Position numbers and translations under genes: made by a program. Under the pieces are notes generated by a model. The model saw only the letters and a program-made list of their open reading frames with translations. It made no database searches and was not told the DNA's origin. Of a DNA stretch of 49,369 bases, positions 17,781-25,332 are shown piece by piece (positions within the stretch are counted from its first letter, which is position 1; each line of letters opens with the position of its first letter). Source of the stretch: Bacteroidota bacterium (GTDB taxonomy: Bacteria; Bacteroidota; Bacteroidia; B-17B0; Aurantibacillaceae); assembly GCA_020162035.1 (NCBI GenBank), contig JAIUNM010000002.1:190533-239901 (forward strand). Reading direction: 5' to 3'.

Positions 17781-18773
17781 TTATTTTGGATCGTAGGCCC
17801 ATTTAAGCCAAATAGAACCCCAAGTAAAACCACCACCAAACGCAGATATAATTAAATTATCTCCTTTTTTAAGTTGTTTCTCGTAATCCCATAATAATAA
17901 TGGAATGGTTCCTGCAGTAGTATTACCATATCGTTCAATATTCATCATTACTTTATCTGACGAAATATTAACTCTATTTGCTGTAGCATCAATTATACGT
18001 TTATTGGCTTGATGTGGCACTAACCAAGAAATGTCTTCGCCTTTTAAATTATTGCGCTCCATAATTTCCGCACTTACATCTGCCATTTCTTTAACCGCAA
18101 ATTTAAATACGGTTTGTCCTTCTTGCACTACGTAATGTTCTTTATTTGCTACGGTTTCTTGTGTAGGTGGTTTTAGCGAGCCACCCGCAGGCATATATAA
18201 ATAGTTTCTACCTGCACCATCTGATTTTAAAATAAAATCTTTAACGCCAACATCTTCTGATGTTGGTTCTAACAATACAGCTCCTGCTCCATCTCCAAAA
18301 ATTATACAAGTTGCTCTATCTTTATAATCAATAATGCTCGACATTTTATCGGCGCCAATAACTAAAACTTTTTTATATCTACCGGTTTCAATAAACTGTG
18401 CGCCAGTAGCTAAACTGTATAAAAAACCACTACAAGCAGCTGATAAATCAAAGCCCCAAGCGTTTTTTGCTCCAATTTTATCGCAAATAACATTAGCCGC
18501 AGAAGGGAAAAAATAATCGCCAGTAATTGTACCAACAATAACTAAATCTATATCTAATGCGCTTATTCCTCGTTTTTTTAATAATTCTTCAACCGCAGGA
18601 ACACACATATCGCTAAGTCCTTTTTCTCCTTTTAAAATACGCCTTTCTTTAATTCCAGTACGGGTTGTAATCCATTCGTCGTTTGTATCAACAAGGGTAG
18701 AAAGCTCTTCGTTAGTTAAAATGTATTCTGGTAAATAGCCACCAACCGCTGTAATTGCTGCATTAATTTTCAT
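17781..18773 (-). CDS. fabH: 3-oxoacyl-ACP synthase III (FabH)
   Basis: 330 aa condensing enzyme that starts fatty-acid synthesis by joining an acyl-CoA primer to malonyl-ACP. The catalytic triad is complete: Cys114 in SAACSGF, His254 in VPHQAN and Asn284 in GNTTAG. Length and the N-terminal NDEWITTRTGIKER are standard for FabH. It overlaps the end of plsX by 11 bp, the common plsX-fabH pairing of fatty-acid and phospholipid synthesis. The usual rpmF upstream of plsX is absent here. Confidence 0.96.
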   Translation of the reverse strand: MKINAAITAVGGYLPEYILTNEELSTLVDTNDEWITTRTGIKERRILKGEKGLSDMCVPAVEELLKKRGISALDIDLVIVGTITGDYFFPSAANVICDKIGAKNAWGFDLSAACSGFLYSLATGAQFIETGRYKKVLVIGADKMSSIIDYKDRATCIIFGDGAGAVLLEPTSEDVGVKDFILKSDGAGRNYLYMPAGGSLKPPTQETVANKEHYVVQEGQTVFKFAVKEMADVSAEIMERNNLKGEDISWLVPHQANKRIIDATANRVNISSDKVMMNIERYGNTTAGTIPLLLWDYEKQLKKGDNLIISAFGGGFTWGSIWLKWAYDPK

Positions 18774-19710
18774 TTTGAAAAATATTTTTTATTTTTTCAT
18801 CTAATTTAGCTTCGGCTAAATCTTTTGCTAAAAGTATCATATTTTTAAATGCTAAAGGGCTTGAAATACCATGACCAATTAACACATTTGAGTTAATTCC
18901 TAAAACAGGCGTACCTCCATAAAGCTCGTAATTAAATCTATCAAAATATTCATCACTTCTGTTTCGTGTTTTAATTACATGGTAAAATGCTTCGGCGCTT
19001 TTAAGTACTACATTACCAACAAAACCTTCGCAAACTATAACATCTGCCGCATCGGTTAGTAAATCGCGTCCTTCAACATTTCCAACAAAATTAAAATCTT
19101 TAGAATCTTTCATTAAGGCATGTGCTGCCTGCGAAACTAAATTTCCTTTTTCGGCCTCTTCGCCAATATTTAATAATCCTACTTTAGGATTTTTTATTTT
19201 ATAAACTTCTTTAGAAAAAAGAGAACCAAGAACTCCAAATTGGTACAAAACATCAGGTTTACAATCGGCATTTGTACCCACATCTAAAATTACACCAAAT
19301 CCTCCATTTTCTTTAGGTAAAATACCAGTTATACATGGGCGGATAACGCCAGGTACAGTTTTTACGGTAAACATAGAGCCCACCAACATTGCACCTGTGT
19401 TGCCAGCACTTGCAAAAGCATCTATTTGTTTTTCTTTTAAATATTTAAACCCTAAAAAAATGCTGCTATTTGGCTTTTGCGAAAATGCTTTTGTTGGGTG
19501 TTCACCCATATCAATTGTTTCGGTGGTATGAACGTATTCAAATTTGGTTGAATCAATTCCTTTATCATTAAAGTACTTTTTTGCATTATCGGCATCACCA
19601 AACAATACAATAGAAACATTAGATGGTAATGTGTTTAATGCTAAAATTGCGCCTTCTAAACAATTAACCGGAGCAAAATCACCACCTGCTATATCTAATC
19701 CAATCTTCAT
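18763..19710 (-). CDS. plsX: Phosphate acyltransferase PlsX
   Basis: Makes acyl-phosphate from acyl-ACP for glycerol-3-phosphate acylation. The ATG at 19708-19710 is preferred (315 aa) because homologues begin MKIGLDIAGGDFAP; the frame extends eight codons upstream only through a TTG. Visible family motifs are GDFAP near the start, SAGNTGAMLVGS, LDVGTNADCKP, NIGEEAEKGN and CEGFVGNVVLKS. It is a peripheral membrane enzyme. It is co-transcribed with fabH, whose start lies inside its last codons. Confidence 0.94.
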   Translation of the reverse strand: MKIGLDIAGGDFAPVNCLEGAILALNTLPSNVSIVLFGDADNAKKYFNDKGIDSTKFEYVHTTETIDMGEHPTKAFSQKPNSSIFLGFKYLKEKQIDAFASAGNTGAMLVGSMFTVKTVPGVIRPCITGILPKENGGFGVILDVGTNADCKPDVLYQFGVLGSLFSKEVYKIKNPKVGLLNIGEEAEKGNLVSQAAHALMKDSKDFNFVGNVEGRDLLTDAADVIVCEGFVGNVVLKSAEAFYHVIKTRNRSDEYFDRFNYELYGGTPVLGINSNVLIGHGISSPLAFKNMILLAKDLAEAKLDEKIKNIFQNEN

Positions 19711-19843
19711 ATTAAAAATAATAGTAAACTGCAATTATACTATTTTATATGCTTTATTGTTAAAATTTAAGGCTGTTTTTATTAAAAAAATGGCAGTATA
19801 TTATTAACTTTTTAAGTAAAATCTTATAGAAAAACTATGAATT

Positions 19844-21085
19844 TTAACTTATATCAAATACCAACTCTACTACAGCGCCATTTTTGTTATAAAATTTAAC
19901 TTCACCATCAAGCTGTTCAGATAAGGTTTTAATTAGTGTTAACCCTAATGATGTATTATTACTTTCAAATGCATTTTCTGAAAAACCATTTCCATCATCT
20001 TTAATAATAAGATTTACAGTAGTAATATTTTTTTTACAAACAATACTAAAATTTAATTTATTGTTTTGTTTACCATATTTAATGCTATTAGTTAAAATTT
20101 CGTTTAAAACTAAACCGTATGGAATTAAATGATTGGTACTTAATTCAACCTCATCATATTTTTCATTAAGTGTAATATTATCATTTAAATTGTAACTGTT
20201 TGCAATTTCAACAATTAACTCGTGTGAATAATCTGAAATAAGAATTTTTTTTGTTTCGATGTTTTTATATAACATTTTATGAACTAGTGCCATGCTTAAA
20301 ATACGATGTTTGGTTTCGGCAAGTTCTGTTTTTACTTCATCGTTTTTACTAGCATCTATTTGTAAATTAAGTAAGCCTGAAATAATAGCTAAATTATTTT
20401 TTACTCGGTGGTGTAATTCGGCAAGCAACGTATCTTTTTGTTTTAAGGTTTGCTTTAATTCACCCTCTGTATGCTGAACTTTGTTTAAGTTTTTTAATAC
20501 TTCTTTATTTTGATTAAAAATTAAACGGGCTAATAATAATGTTAAAAAGGCTGTTGTAATTACTGAAAAAATTACGTTATATAACCATAAAATATGAACT
20601 TCGGAGTTGCTAAATTCCAGCTTATTTATTGGTAAAGAAGTAAATAAACTTAAAACTAAACCAAATAAAGTTATTCCTAGATGTACTAAAGCTTGTTTAT
20701 TGAGTTTATCTATATCGCTTAATAAAACTATACTTGTTATAAAAGGGTAATAAAATAAATAAGCCCCGGTTTCGATTGGATAATACTCCGAAACATAATA
20801 TATTGCTAAATTAACATTAAAGGTAAATAATAAAAAAGATGCGTTATATTTTTTTTTGTAGTTAAAGACTAAAGAAACAATTGCAATTACTAAAAATAAC
20901 AATTCAATTAAAACAGGATATTTTGATTTTAAATAGGCTGAATTGCTAGAACCTAGAATTAAACATACAATTACAAATAAGTTTAAACAATTTAAGGTTT
21001 TTATTTTCCGCTTTTCTGCAACGCTATTGTTAGCATTAATGCCCAAATTTAAAAGCGAATTAAAATAAATTTTTAACTTATTCAT
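19844..21085 (-). CDS. Sensor histidine kinase (HisKA_2 / HWE-like type)
   Basis: 413 aa. The N-terminal half has about six membrane helices between residues 32 and 190. A short coiled linker (about 190-215) leads to a dimerisation/phosphoacceptor segment LHHRVKNNLAIISGLLNLQ with phospho-acceptor His226. A HATPase_c domain follows, with the N box NEILTNSIKYG and the G box DDGNGF. This LHHRVKNNL pattern marks the HisKA_2 subfamily. No response regulator is adjacent, so it is an orphan. The ligand sensed by the membrane part is unknown. It ends the conserved segment left of the accessory region. Confidence 0.88.
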   Translation of the reverse strand: MNKLKIYFNSLLNLGINANNSVAEKRKIKTLNCLNLFVIVCLILGSSNSAYLKSKYPVLIELLFLVIAIVSLVFNYKKKYNASFLLFTFNVNLAIYYVSEYYPIETGAYLFYYPFITSIVLLSDIDKLNKQALVHLGITLFGLVLSLFTSLPINKLEFSNSEVHILWLYNVIFSVITTAFLTLLLARLIFNQNKEVLKNLNKVQHTEGELKQTLKQKDTLLAELHHRVKNNLAIISGLLNLQIDASKNDEVKTELAETKHRILSMALVHKMLYKNIETKKILISDYSHELIVEIANSYNLNDNITLNEKYDEVELSTNHLIPYGLVLNEILTNSIKYGKQNNKLNFSIVCKKNITTVNLIIKDDGNGFSENAFESNNTSLGLTLIKTLSEQLDGEVKFYNKNGAVVELVFDIS

Positions 21086-21234
21086 TAGTTTGCTAATATA
21101 AATTAAAATTAATGGCCTTACAACTTTAAAAAATGATATTCGACAATTTTAATTATGTAATAATAATGCCTTGTTAAAAATTAATTATTATTATGAAAAA
21201 AGCATAGGTACTGATAATACAATAATTTAAAATT

Positions 21235-21271
21235 AATTAATCGTTTAATTTAAGAACAGCCATAAATGCAC
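21235..21271 (+). repeat. 37-bp direct repeat, left copy (duplicate of the lepA 3' end)
   Basis: Begins AATTAATCGTTTAATTTAAG and is identical over 37 bp to 25327-25363. The right copy includes the stop and last 11 sense codons of lepA; this left copy is detached from any lepA coding sequence and lies between the histidine kinase and the XRE gene. Identity stops abruptly on both sides. It is the expected form of a duplicated attachment site. Confidence 0.9.
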
Positions 21272-21305
21272 ATTAAGTAAACTTAAAAAAAAAGACGGTT
21301 TCAAT

Positions 21306-21683
21306 TTATAATGATTTTTGTTTTTTCAATTGTTCTATTATATTTTTAAGATTTAATATATTATCGTCTTTTTCTTTTAACAACTGTTCGTACAATTGGT
21401 TAATTTTTTCGAGTGATTTGAAATTATAAGTACTTTGAGAGCCTGAATTTAGTGATGATTTATAAACAAAAGATTCATTAAATTGTTGTATTAGTTCAGG
21501 GTCAATTTCTAATATAAAACCAATATGTTTTAATCTTTCTTCAGAAATTTTTATTTTACCACTTTCTAAATTAGAATAACCACTTTGTGTAATATTTAAT
21601 TTATCGGCCATGTATTTTTGGCTTATATCGTTTAGCTCACGTATTTTTTTAATTTTAGAGCCTATATTATTGCTGGATTTCAT
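21306..21683 (-). CDS. XRE-family helix-turn-helix transcriptional regulator
   Basis: 125 aa from the ATG at 21681-21683; an in-frame TTG at 21701 adds six residues but is less likely. An HTH_3 domain lies at about 6-60 (IGSKIKKIRELNDISQKYMADKLNITQSGYSNLESGKI pattern, with the recognition helix around QSGYSNLE). The C-terminal part (about 85-125) is a heptad-like coiled coil that could mediate dimerisation. It is the leftmost gene of the candidate island, next to the duplicated lepA end. A 14-bp palindrome at 21798-21811, upstream of its start, is a possible operator. Targets are unknown. Confidence 0.85.
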   Translation of the reverse strand: MKSSNNIGSKIKKIRELNDISQKYMADKLNITQSGYSNLESGKIKISEERLKHIGFILEIDPELIQQFNESFVYKSSLNSGSQSTYNFKSLEKINQLYEQLLKEKDDNILNLKNIIEQLKKQKSL

Positions 21684-21797
21684 TTTGTTTATAATTATCA
21701 ACTTTTTAATATAAGTTTGTAGTTATAAATTATCGGGTTTTACCTATAAATTATTACTAAAATTTTAGTAAATTTAATCTAAATATATTTAGTTTTG

Positions 21798-21811
21798 TTT
21801 TGCGCGCAAAA
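21798..21811. promoter_or_regulatory. 14-bp perfect palindrome, candidate operator
   Basis: TTTTGCGCGCAAAA reads the same on both strands and stands out in AT-rich DNA. It lies about 115 bp upstream of the XRE gene start and about 270 bp upstream of the secreted-protein gene, between the two divergent units. Binding by the XRE protein is a guess from position. Confidence 0.35.
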
Positions 21812-21859
21812 TTTATTTATTAACTATTTAAAACAATTTTACGAAAACTAAAAAAATAG

Positions 21860-21997
21860 TTAGGGGTAATTTGTACGATTATGAACAACACGTTTAGACA
21901 TTTCAAACGCTGCTTTTACAGACATTTGAAAAGTTTTAAAGTGTTTAGGTAAACTAAAGTTCAAACCGACAACAAGACCTCTGGCGGGACATCCGAA
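21860..21997 (-). pseudogene. Possible 3' remnant of a gene (45 codons, no proper start)
   Basis: An open frame of 45 codons between an in-frame TAA at 21998-22000 and its stop at 21860-21862. The translation (FGCPARGLVVGLNFSLPKHF at the start, ending VVHNRTNYP) has balanced, protein-like composition, unlike random AT-rich sequence. There is no initiation codon at the beginning; an internal ATG at 21923-21925 would give only 21 residues. It begins at the GC-rich block near 21970-22000. It is not recognised, and could be a broken gene or chance. Confidence 0.25.
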
Positions 21998-22084
21998 TTA
22001 ATCAAAAGCGACCCGCCTTTGAAATTCAATTTTGATAGGTAAAACTCTCTCCGATAAATGAGAGTCTATTAAAAAATTCTACAA

Positions 22085-22984
22085 ATGAAAATTAAACAAC
22101 TATTAATTGGCGCAGCACTATTTTTAAGTTCTGCACTAATTTCACAAAACAAGTACAACATGACAGTTCGTAACGATGTATTGTCCTTCTCAACAATTGC
22201 AGATTATAAAAAAGTTATTGGTGAATTAAATAAAGAACAAAAACATGAATTTTTAAATTACTTAAAAAATAATTTAAACTTTAATTGTTTAGCAAAAAAT
22301 AAAGAAAGTGAACTTTATAAAAAATTAAATGATGACTTTATTGAACTACTTATTAATCAAGAGGGCTACATTAACATTGGGAGCAACGTTTATAAACTTG
22401 ATCCTATTAATAAAATAGTTGCTGTTGTTGAATTAACAAAGTTTAATGCAGACATTAAAGCACAGTTAGACGGAGGCACATATACTTCAAGCGACGTTAG
22501 AGCATATAGTATGCTTGACGATGTAATTGGTTTAGTTGAATCAAACACGCCGCCGAGCAATGCTAAAATTTTCTGTGGAGAAAGTGGTGCGGGTGAAGAT
22601 GAAAAATCACAACATATCGATTTAAACTCTCCAAATGGAGGAGGAAATTGTGGTTGGGTTGATTGCTGGGTGGCTTATAAATCTTTCGGAATCTATTTTC
22701 ATTTGTATGCTAGATACATTAACATGTGTAATACTAGAACAATTTACATACATAAAACTCCAGTTGGTGGCAAAGTAAAGTGTGGTTATTCATGGGGACC
22801 AATGTATCAATGGGATATTCCAACCGGTAACGTTGTAGGTGTAAATTGGACTGATTCATACTATCAAAACGTACAGCCATTAAATGCATATTGGGTTCGT
22901 ATTGTATTTATGGCAAAAGACATAAATTGGATTGGAAATCCTGACAATCCGTCTGCAGATTTAGAAATTAGAAAAAACATGTAA
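22085..22984 (+). CDS. Secreted cysteine-containing protein of unknown function
   Basis: 299 aa with a clear signal peptide (residues 1-20, LLIGAALFLSSALISQ). The N-terminal half is helical and includes GYINIGSNVYKL (about 94-105), a motif shape I have seen in secreted Bacteroidota proteins of unknown role. The C-terminal half (160-299) is beta-rich, aromatic and Gly-rich, with Cys164, Cys189, Cys194, Cys215 and Cys233; Cys68 is in the N-terminal half. The even number of cysteines in an exported protein suggests disulfides. The outer-membrane protein gene starts one base after its stop. It lies in the candidate island, where a thioredoxin-like protein is also encoded. Not assigned to a family. 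Confidence 0.7.
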   Translation: MKIKQLLIGAALFLSSALISQNKYNMTVRNDVLSFSTIADYKKVIGELNKEQKHEFLNYLKNNLNFNCLAKNKESELYKKLNDDFIELLINQEGYINIGSNVYKLDPINKIVAVVELTKFNADIKAQLDGGTYTSSDVRAYSMLDDVIGLVESNTPPSNAKIFCGESGAGEDEKSQHIDLNSPNGGGNCGWVDCWVAYKSFGIYFHLYARYINMCNTRTIYIHKTPVGGKVKCGYSWGPMYQWDIPTGNVVGVNWTDSYYQNVQPLNAYWVRIVFMAKDINWIGNPDNPSADLEIRKNM

Positions 22985-22985
22985 G

Positions 22986-23894
22986 ATGAAAAATGTAATC
23001 ATTACATTTTCGCTGATTATCTTTGGGCAAGAGCTTCTTGCCCAAAGATTTTCTGATAACATTTTCTTTGAACTTGGTTTAATAAATAAAACATATATTA
23101 TCAGAGATTATAACTTGCATCCTGCTATTCATTCTAATTATTATACAATTAAACAAAGACAATTTACTTCAACGGGTTCGATTTATCTCAACGCTTTAGT
23201 TGGCTATAAACAAAATAATGGAAATGAAATTGTTTTTGGAATAGCACAAGACGGCATAGAGAATAGTTATGAAGCTATTGTGCCAAGTGTAAATACTTTT
23301 ACTCCTAATCTTTCACTTTCAACAGGACAGATGAAAGGCTTTAGTGGCGTAGCTTGTACAAATTTCAGCTTACTATACAAATTTATTGTTCTTAACTCTA
23401 ATTCTCAATCTTTAAAACCCGGACATTTTTATAAATTATATTTTAATCTTGGATTAACATATTTTTATAAACCAAATAATGGTATTGAGAATTTAACTGG
23501 CAATTACGGACAAACATTTACAGCACCAGACAGCAATAAAGTAAGTGTAAATTTTACGACTTACAATTTGCCTGTTAAATTTATTAATTCTTTTAAATTA
23601 AATACAGGTATGACTTTTATAATTGGTAAAAACTCCATAGAATATTTTGGACTTACACTATCTTATATTACAAATAGAATAAGTCCAGACCATTCAAATT
23701 TTATATTTACACAAGTTGAAACAAGCGTTGTAAATATTAACAACAAAATTTTATCTAATTCAGTAGCTTATTTTAAAAGTGCCGGTAATGGGCTATACAT
23801 ACAAATATCCAAACGCTTTTTTCCATTTAAATGGTATAACACAAGGCAACAAAAAAAACTTGACAAATATAAAGATGAACAAATAAAGAATTAA
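22986..23894 (+). CDS. Predicted outer-membrane beta-barrel protein
   Basis: 302 aa with a signal peptide (VIITFSLIIFGQELLAQ, cleaved near 19). The mature protein alternates aromatic and polar residues in strand-like blocks (YLNALVGYKQNNGNEIVFGIAQ, FYKLYFNLGLTYFYKP, YFGLTLSYITNRISP, GLYIQISKRFFPF). The C-terminal tail is Lys/Gln-rich and extends past the last strand. One base separates it from the preceding gene, so the two are co-transcribed and may work together at the outer membrane. No function recognised. Confidence 0.65.
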   Translation: MKNVIITFSLIIFGQELLAQRFSDNIFFELGLINKTYIIRDYNLHPAIHSNYYTIKQRQFTSTGSIYLNALVGYKQNNGNEIVFGIAQDGIENSYEAIVPSVNTFTPNLSLSTGQMKGFSGVACTNFSLLYKFIVLNSNSQSLKPGHFYKLYFNLGLTYFYKPNNGIENLTGNYGQTFTAPDSNKVSVNFTTYNLPVKFINSFKLNTGMTFIIGKNSIEYFGLTLSYITNRISPDHSNFIFTQVETSVVNINNKILSNSVAYFKSAGNGLYIQISKRFFPFKWYNTRQQKKLDKYKDEQIKN

Positions 23895-24162
23895 ACTAAC
23901 CCTAACAGCAAGCAAGTGCAAGCGGGCAAACAACAAGGGCTTCGGCTTAAATTATTGCCAAAGTAATTGCAATTCTGATTTATTAACTTGTAGTATGGAT
24001 GCAAGTTTAGGAGAGAATGGTACATTGTTTAGATGTAGTGGCACATGTAACCAATGTAATCTTAAAGCAATTTCATGCCTTGGTAGCGATGTCGGGTCAT
24101 CAAACTACAGCACGGTGGGTACAGTTGTAATAGAAGCAACAACAATTAATTATGTTAACTAA
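23887..24162 (+). pseudogene. 5'-truncated cysteine-rich secreted peptide frame
   Basis: An open frame between an in-frame TAA at 23884-23886 and its stop at 24160-24162, with no start codon at its head. Residues from about 23956 onward hold seven cysteines spaced C-x3-C-x6-C-x14-C-x3-C-x2-C-x6-C (LNYCQSNC, FRCSGTCNQC and ISCLG). The only ATG, at 23995, lies inside the cysteine array. This looks like the C-terminal part of a small cysteine-rich exported peptide whose leader is lost; ANNKGFGLNYC resembles the junction in NVEALA-type Bacteroidota peptides, but that is a weak match. Its stop overlaps the start of the TlpA-like gene, as in an operon. Confidence 0.45.
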
Positions 24163-24715
24163 AAAAATGAATAGATATAGGAGGGCTTTGGCTCTCCTAT
24201 TACTTTGCATAACTGTAAGTTTTAAATTTAATGCGCAATTAAGTATTGCTGATTCTATTATAAACGCATACGGAAAATATGTTTCAATAAAAATAAATAA
24301 AACTTATTATTTTACATCAACAAAAAAGGCTGAACATTTTACAGGAAACTTAGATTTGATTAAAATTAAAGGCAATAACATTAAATACCGTATTATATAC
24401 GAAGGGAGATACGATGCAATAAATACAAGCAAATTGTCGGGGTTTAACGATTTAAGATTATTTGATTATACAAATTATATTAAAAACAAGCCTGAACATA
24501 AAATTGAAAGCGAATTTTTATTTGATTTTATTTTTTCACCCGATTTTTTTAAAAACACTTTTGAAAAAAAACATACAAGAATTATTGAACGCATTAATCA
24601 TAAAGATTCAATTACACTATCTGTACTTGATACCAATAATGTAGAAATTAGTGGGGGAATTGCCCAACTTTTAAGTTTTAAAGGAATTTATACTATTTCA
24701 AACAAACATATTTAA
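24152..24715 (+). CDS. N-terminal half of a frameshifted secreted TlpA-like protein
   Basis: 187 aa with a signal peptide (LALLLLCITVSFKFNAQ; start at 24152 or at the ATG 24167). The domain (about 30-187) is beta-rich, as in the N-terminal parts of Bacteroidota TlpA-like lipoproteins and LolA-like folds. The frame stops just after IYTISNKH. Restoring one A in the AAA run at 24704-24706 makes it continue as [16 protein letters not shown] straight into the thioredoxin-domain frame below, giving one 393-aa protein. I therefore think this is half of a broken gene or a sequencing error rather than an independent gene. Confidence 0.6.
   Translation: MLTKKMNRYRRALALLLLCITVSFKFNAQLSIADSIINAYGKYVSIKINKTYYFTSTKKAEHFTGNLDLIKIKGNNIKYRIIYEGRYDAINTSKLSGFNDLRLFDYTNYIKNKPEHKIESEFLFDFIFSPDFFKNTFEKKHTRIIERINHKDSITLSVLDTNNVEISGGIAQLLSFKGIYTISNKHI
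24704..24706 (+). other. Probable one-base deletion (frameshift site)
   Basis: Adding a single A to this AAA run joins the 24152 frame to the 24733 frame without any stop. The combined length, 1181 + 1 bases, is exactly 394 codons including the stop. The region between the two frames (24707-24732) then encodes plausible protein. Confidence 0.6.
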
Positions 24716-24732
24716 TAGGGAAAATACAATTC

Positions 24733-25332
24733 ATGCCTATAGCTCAAATAGGAGATGTTTTAATGGATGACTCTACAACTCTTATTTTTAATTATATAAA
24801 CAAATCAAAAAAAGAAATAGATAAACACATTAATAATTTTAAACCTTTTAAAGAAAAAGTAGAGGTGCCTGAATTAGCTGATAATTTAAATGATACAATT
24901 AAATATTTCCCTGTGTTTGAAATTTATGACACTTTAAACACTAAAATAAATACTAATAAATTTAAAAGTAAATTTACGTTGGTTGAATTTTGGTATAAAA
25001 GCTGCGGCCCTTGTTTAGCAAACATGAAGGAACTTGAAAAAGTAAGAAAACGTTTTAGTACTGAAGATTTAGAAATTATTGCCTTAAATTTAAACGATAG
25101 CATAGACGATCACACAAAAAGAATAATTACAAAATCTAAATACAGCTATAAATTTTATTTTGGAGATAAAAAAAATAAAAAGAACATTCTTATAAGAGGT
25201 TATCCAACTTCTTTTTTATACATGTCAAGCAATCAAAAAATAATACTTAATCATTTAGGTGGCGGCCCAGATTATTCAAAACAAATGATTAATTTAATTG
25301 AAAATAAATTAAAAGAACACGATAAAAATTAA
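24733..25332 (+). CDS. TlpA/thioredoxin-like disulfide oxidoreductase domain (C-terminal half)
   Basis: 199 aa from an internal ATG; it has no signal peptide of its own, which supports its being the C-terminal half of the split gene starting at 24152. The thioredoxin-like domain spans about 65-195, with [21 protein letters not shown] carrying the redox pair Cys91-Gly-Pro-Cys94, and a cis-Pro region at RGYPTSFLY. TlpA-like proteins reduce disulfides in the periplasm. In this context, beside cysteine-rich secreted products, a role in their redox state is plausible but inferred. The stop at 25330-25332 lies within the 37-bp repeat and overlaps the lepA stop tail to tail. Confidence 0.75.
   Translation: MPIAQIGDVLMDDSTTLIFNYINKSKKEIDKHINNFKPFKEKVEVPELADNLNDTIKYFPVFEIYDTLNTKINTNKFKSKFTLVEFWYKSCGPCLANMKELEKVRKRFSTEDLEIIALNLNDSIDDHTKRIITKSKYSYKFYFGDKKNKKNILIRGYPTSFLYMSSNQKIILNHLGGGPDYSKQMINLIENKLKEHDKN

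Larger units (their letters stand above)
21702..22084. other. 383-bp intergenic region with palindrome, GC-rich inverted repeat and a possible coding remnant
   Basis: It holds several structures. The perfect palindrome TTTTGCGCGCAAAA is at 21798-21811, with a TAGTTTTG promoter-like box just before it at 21790-21797. A minus-strand reading frame without a start runs from 21997 to 21860. A GC-rich inverted repeat pairs GGCGGG (21983-21988) with CCCGCC (22012-22017). A hairpin pairs ACTCTC (22044-22049) with GAGAGT (22060-22065), 19 nt before the next ATG. The long, structured leader is unlike the short gaps elsewhere in the window. Confidence 0.6.

Noticed and set aside
21881..21952. A 23-codon plus-strand ORF (starting MNNTFRHFKRC) that could be a leader peptide
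   Set aside because: It is antisense to the more protein-like minus-strand frame at 21860-21997, has no start-site support and is very basic; probably a shadow.
21958..23950. Integron attC sites around the island gene pair
   Set aside because: No RYYYAAC/GTTRRRY core pair with the right spacing could be found, and no integron integrase is present; only an unnamed motif similarity is reported.
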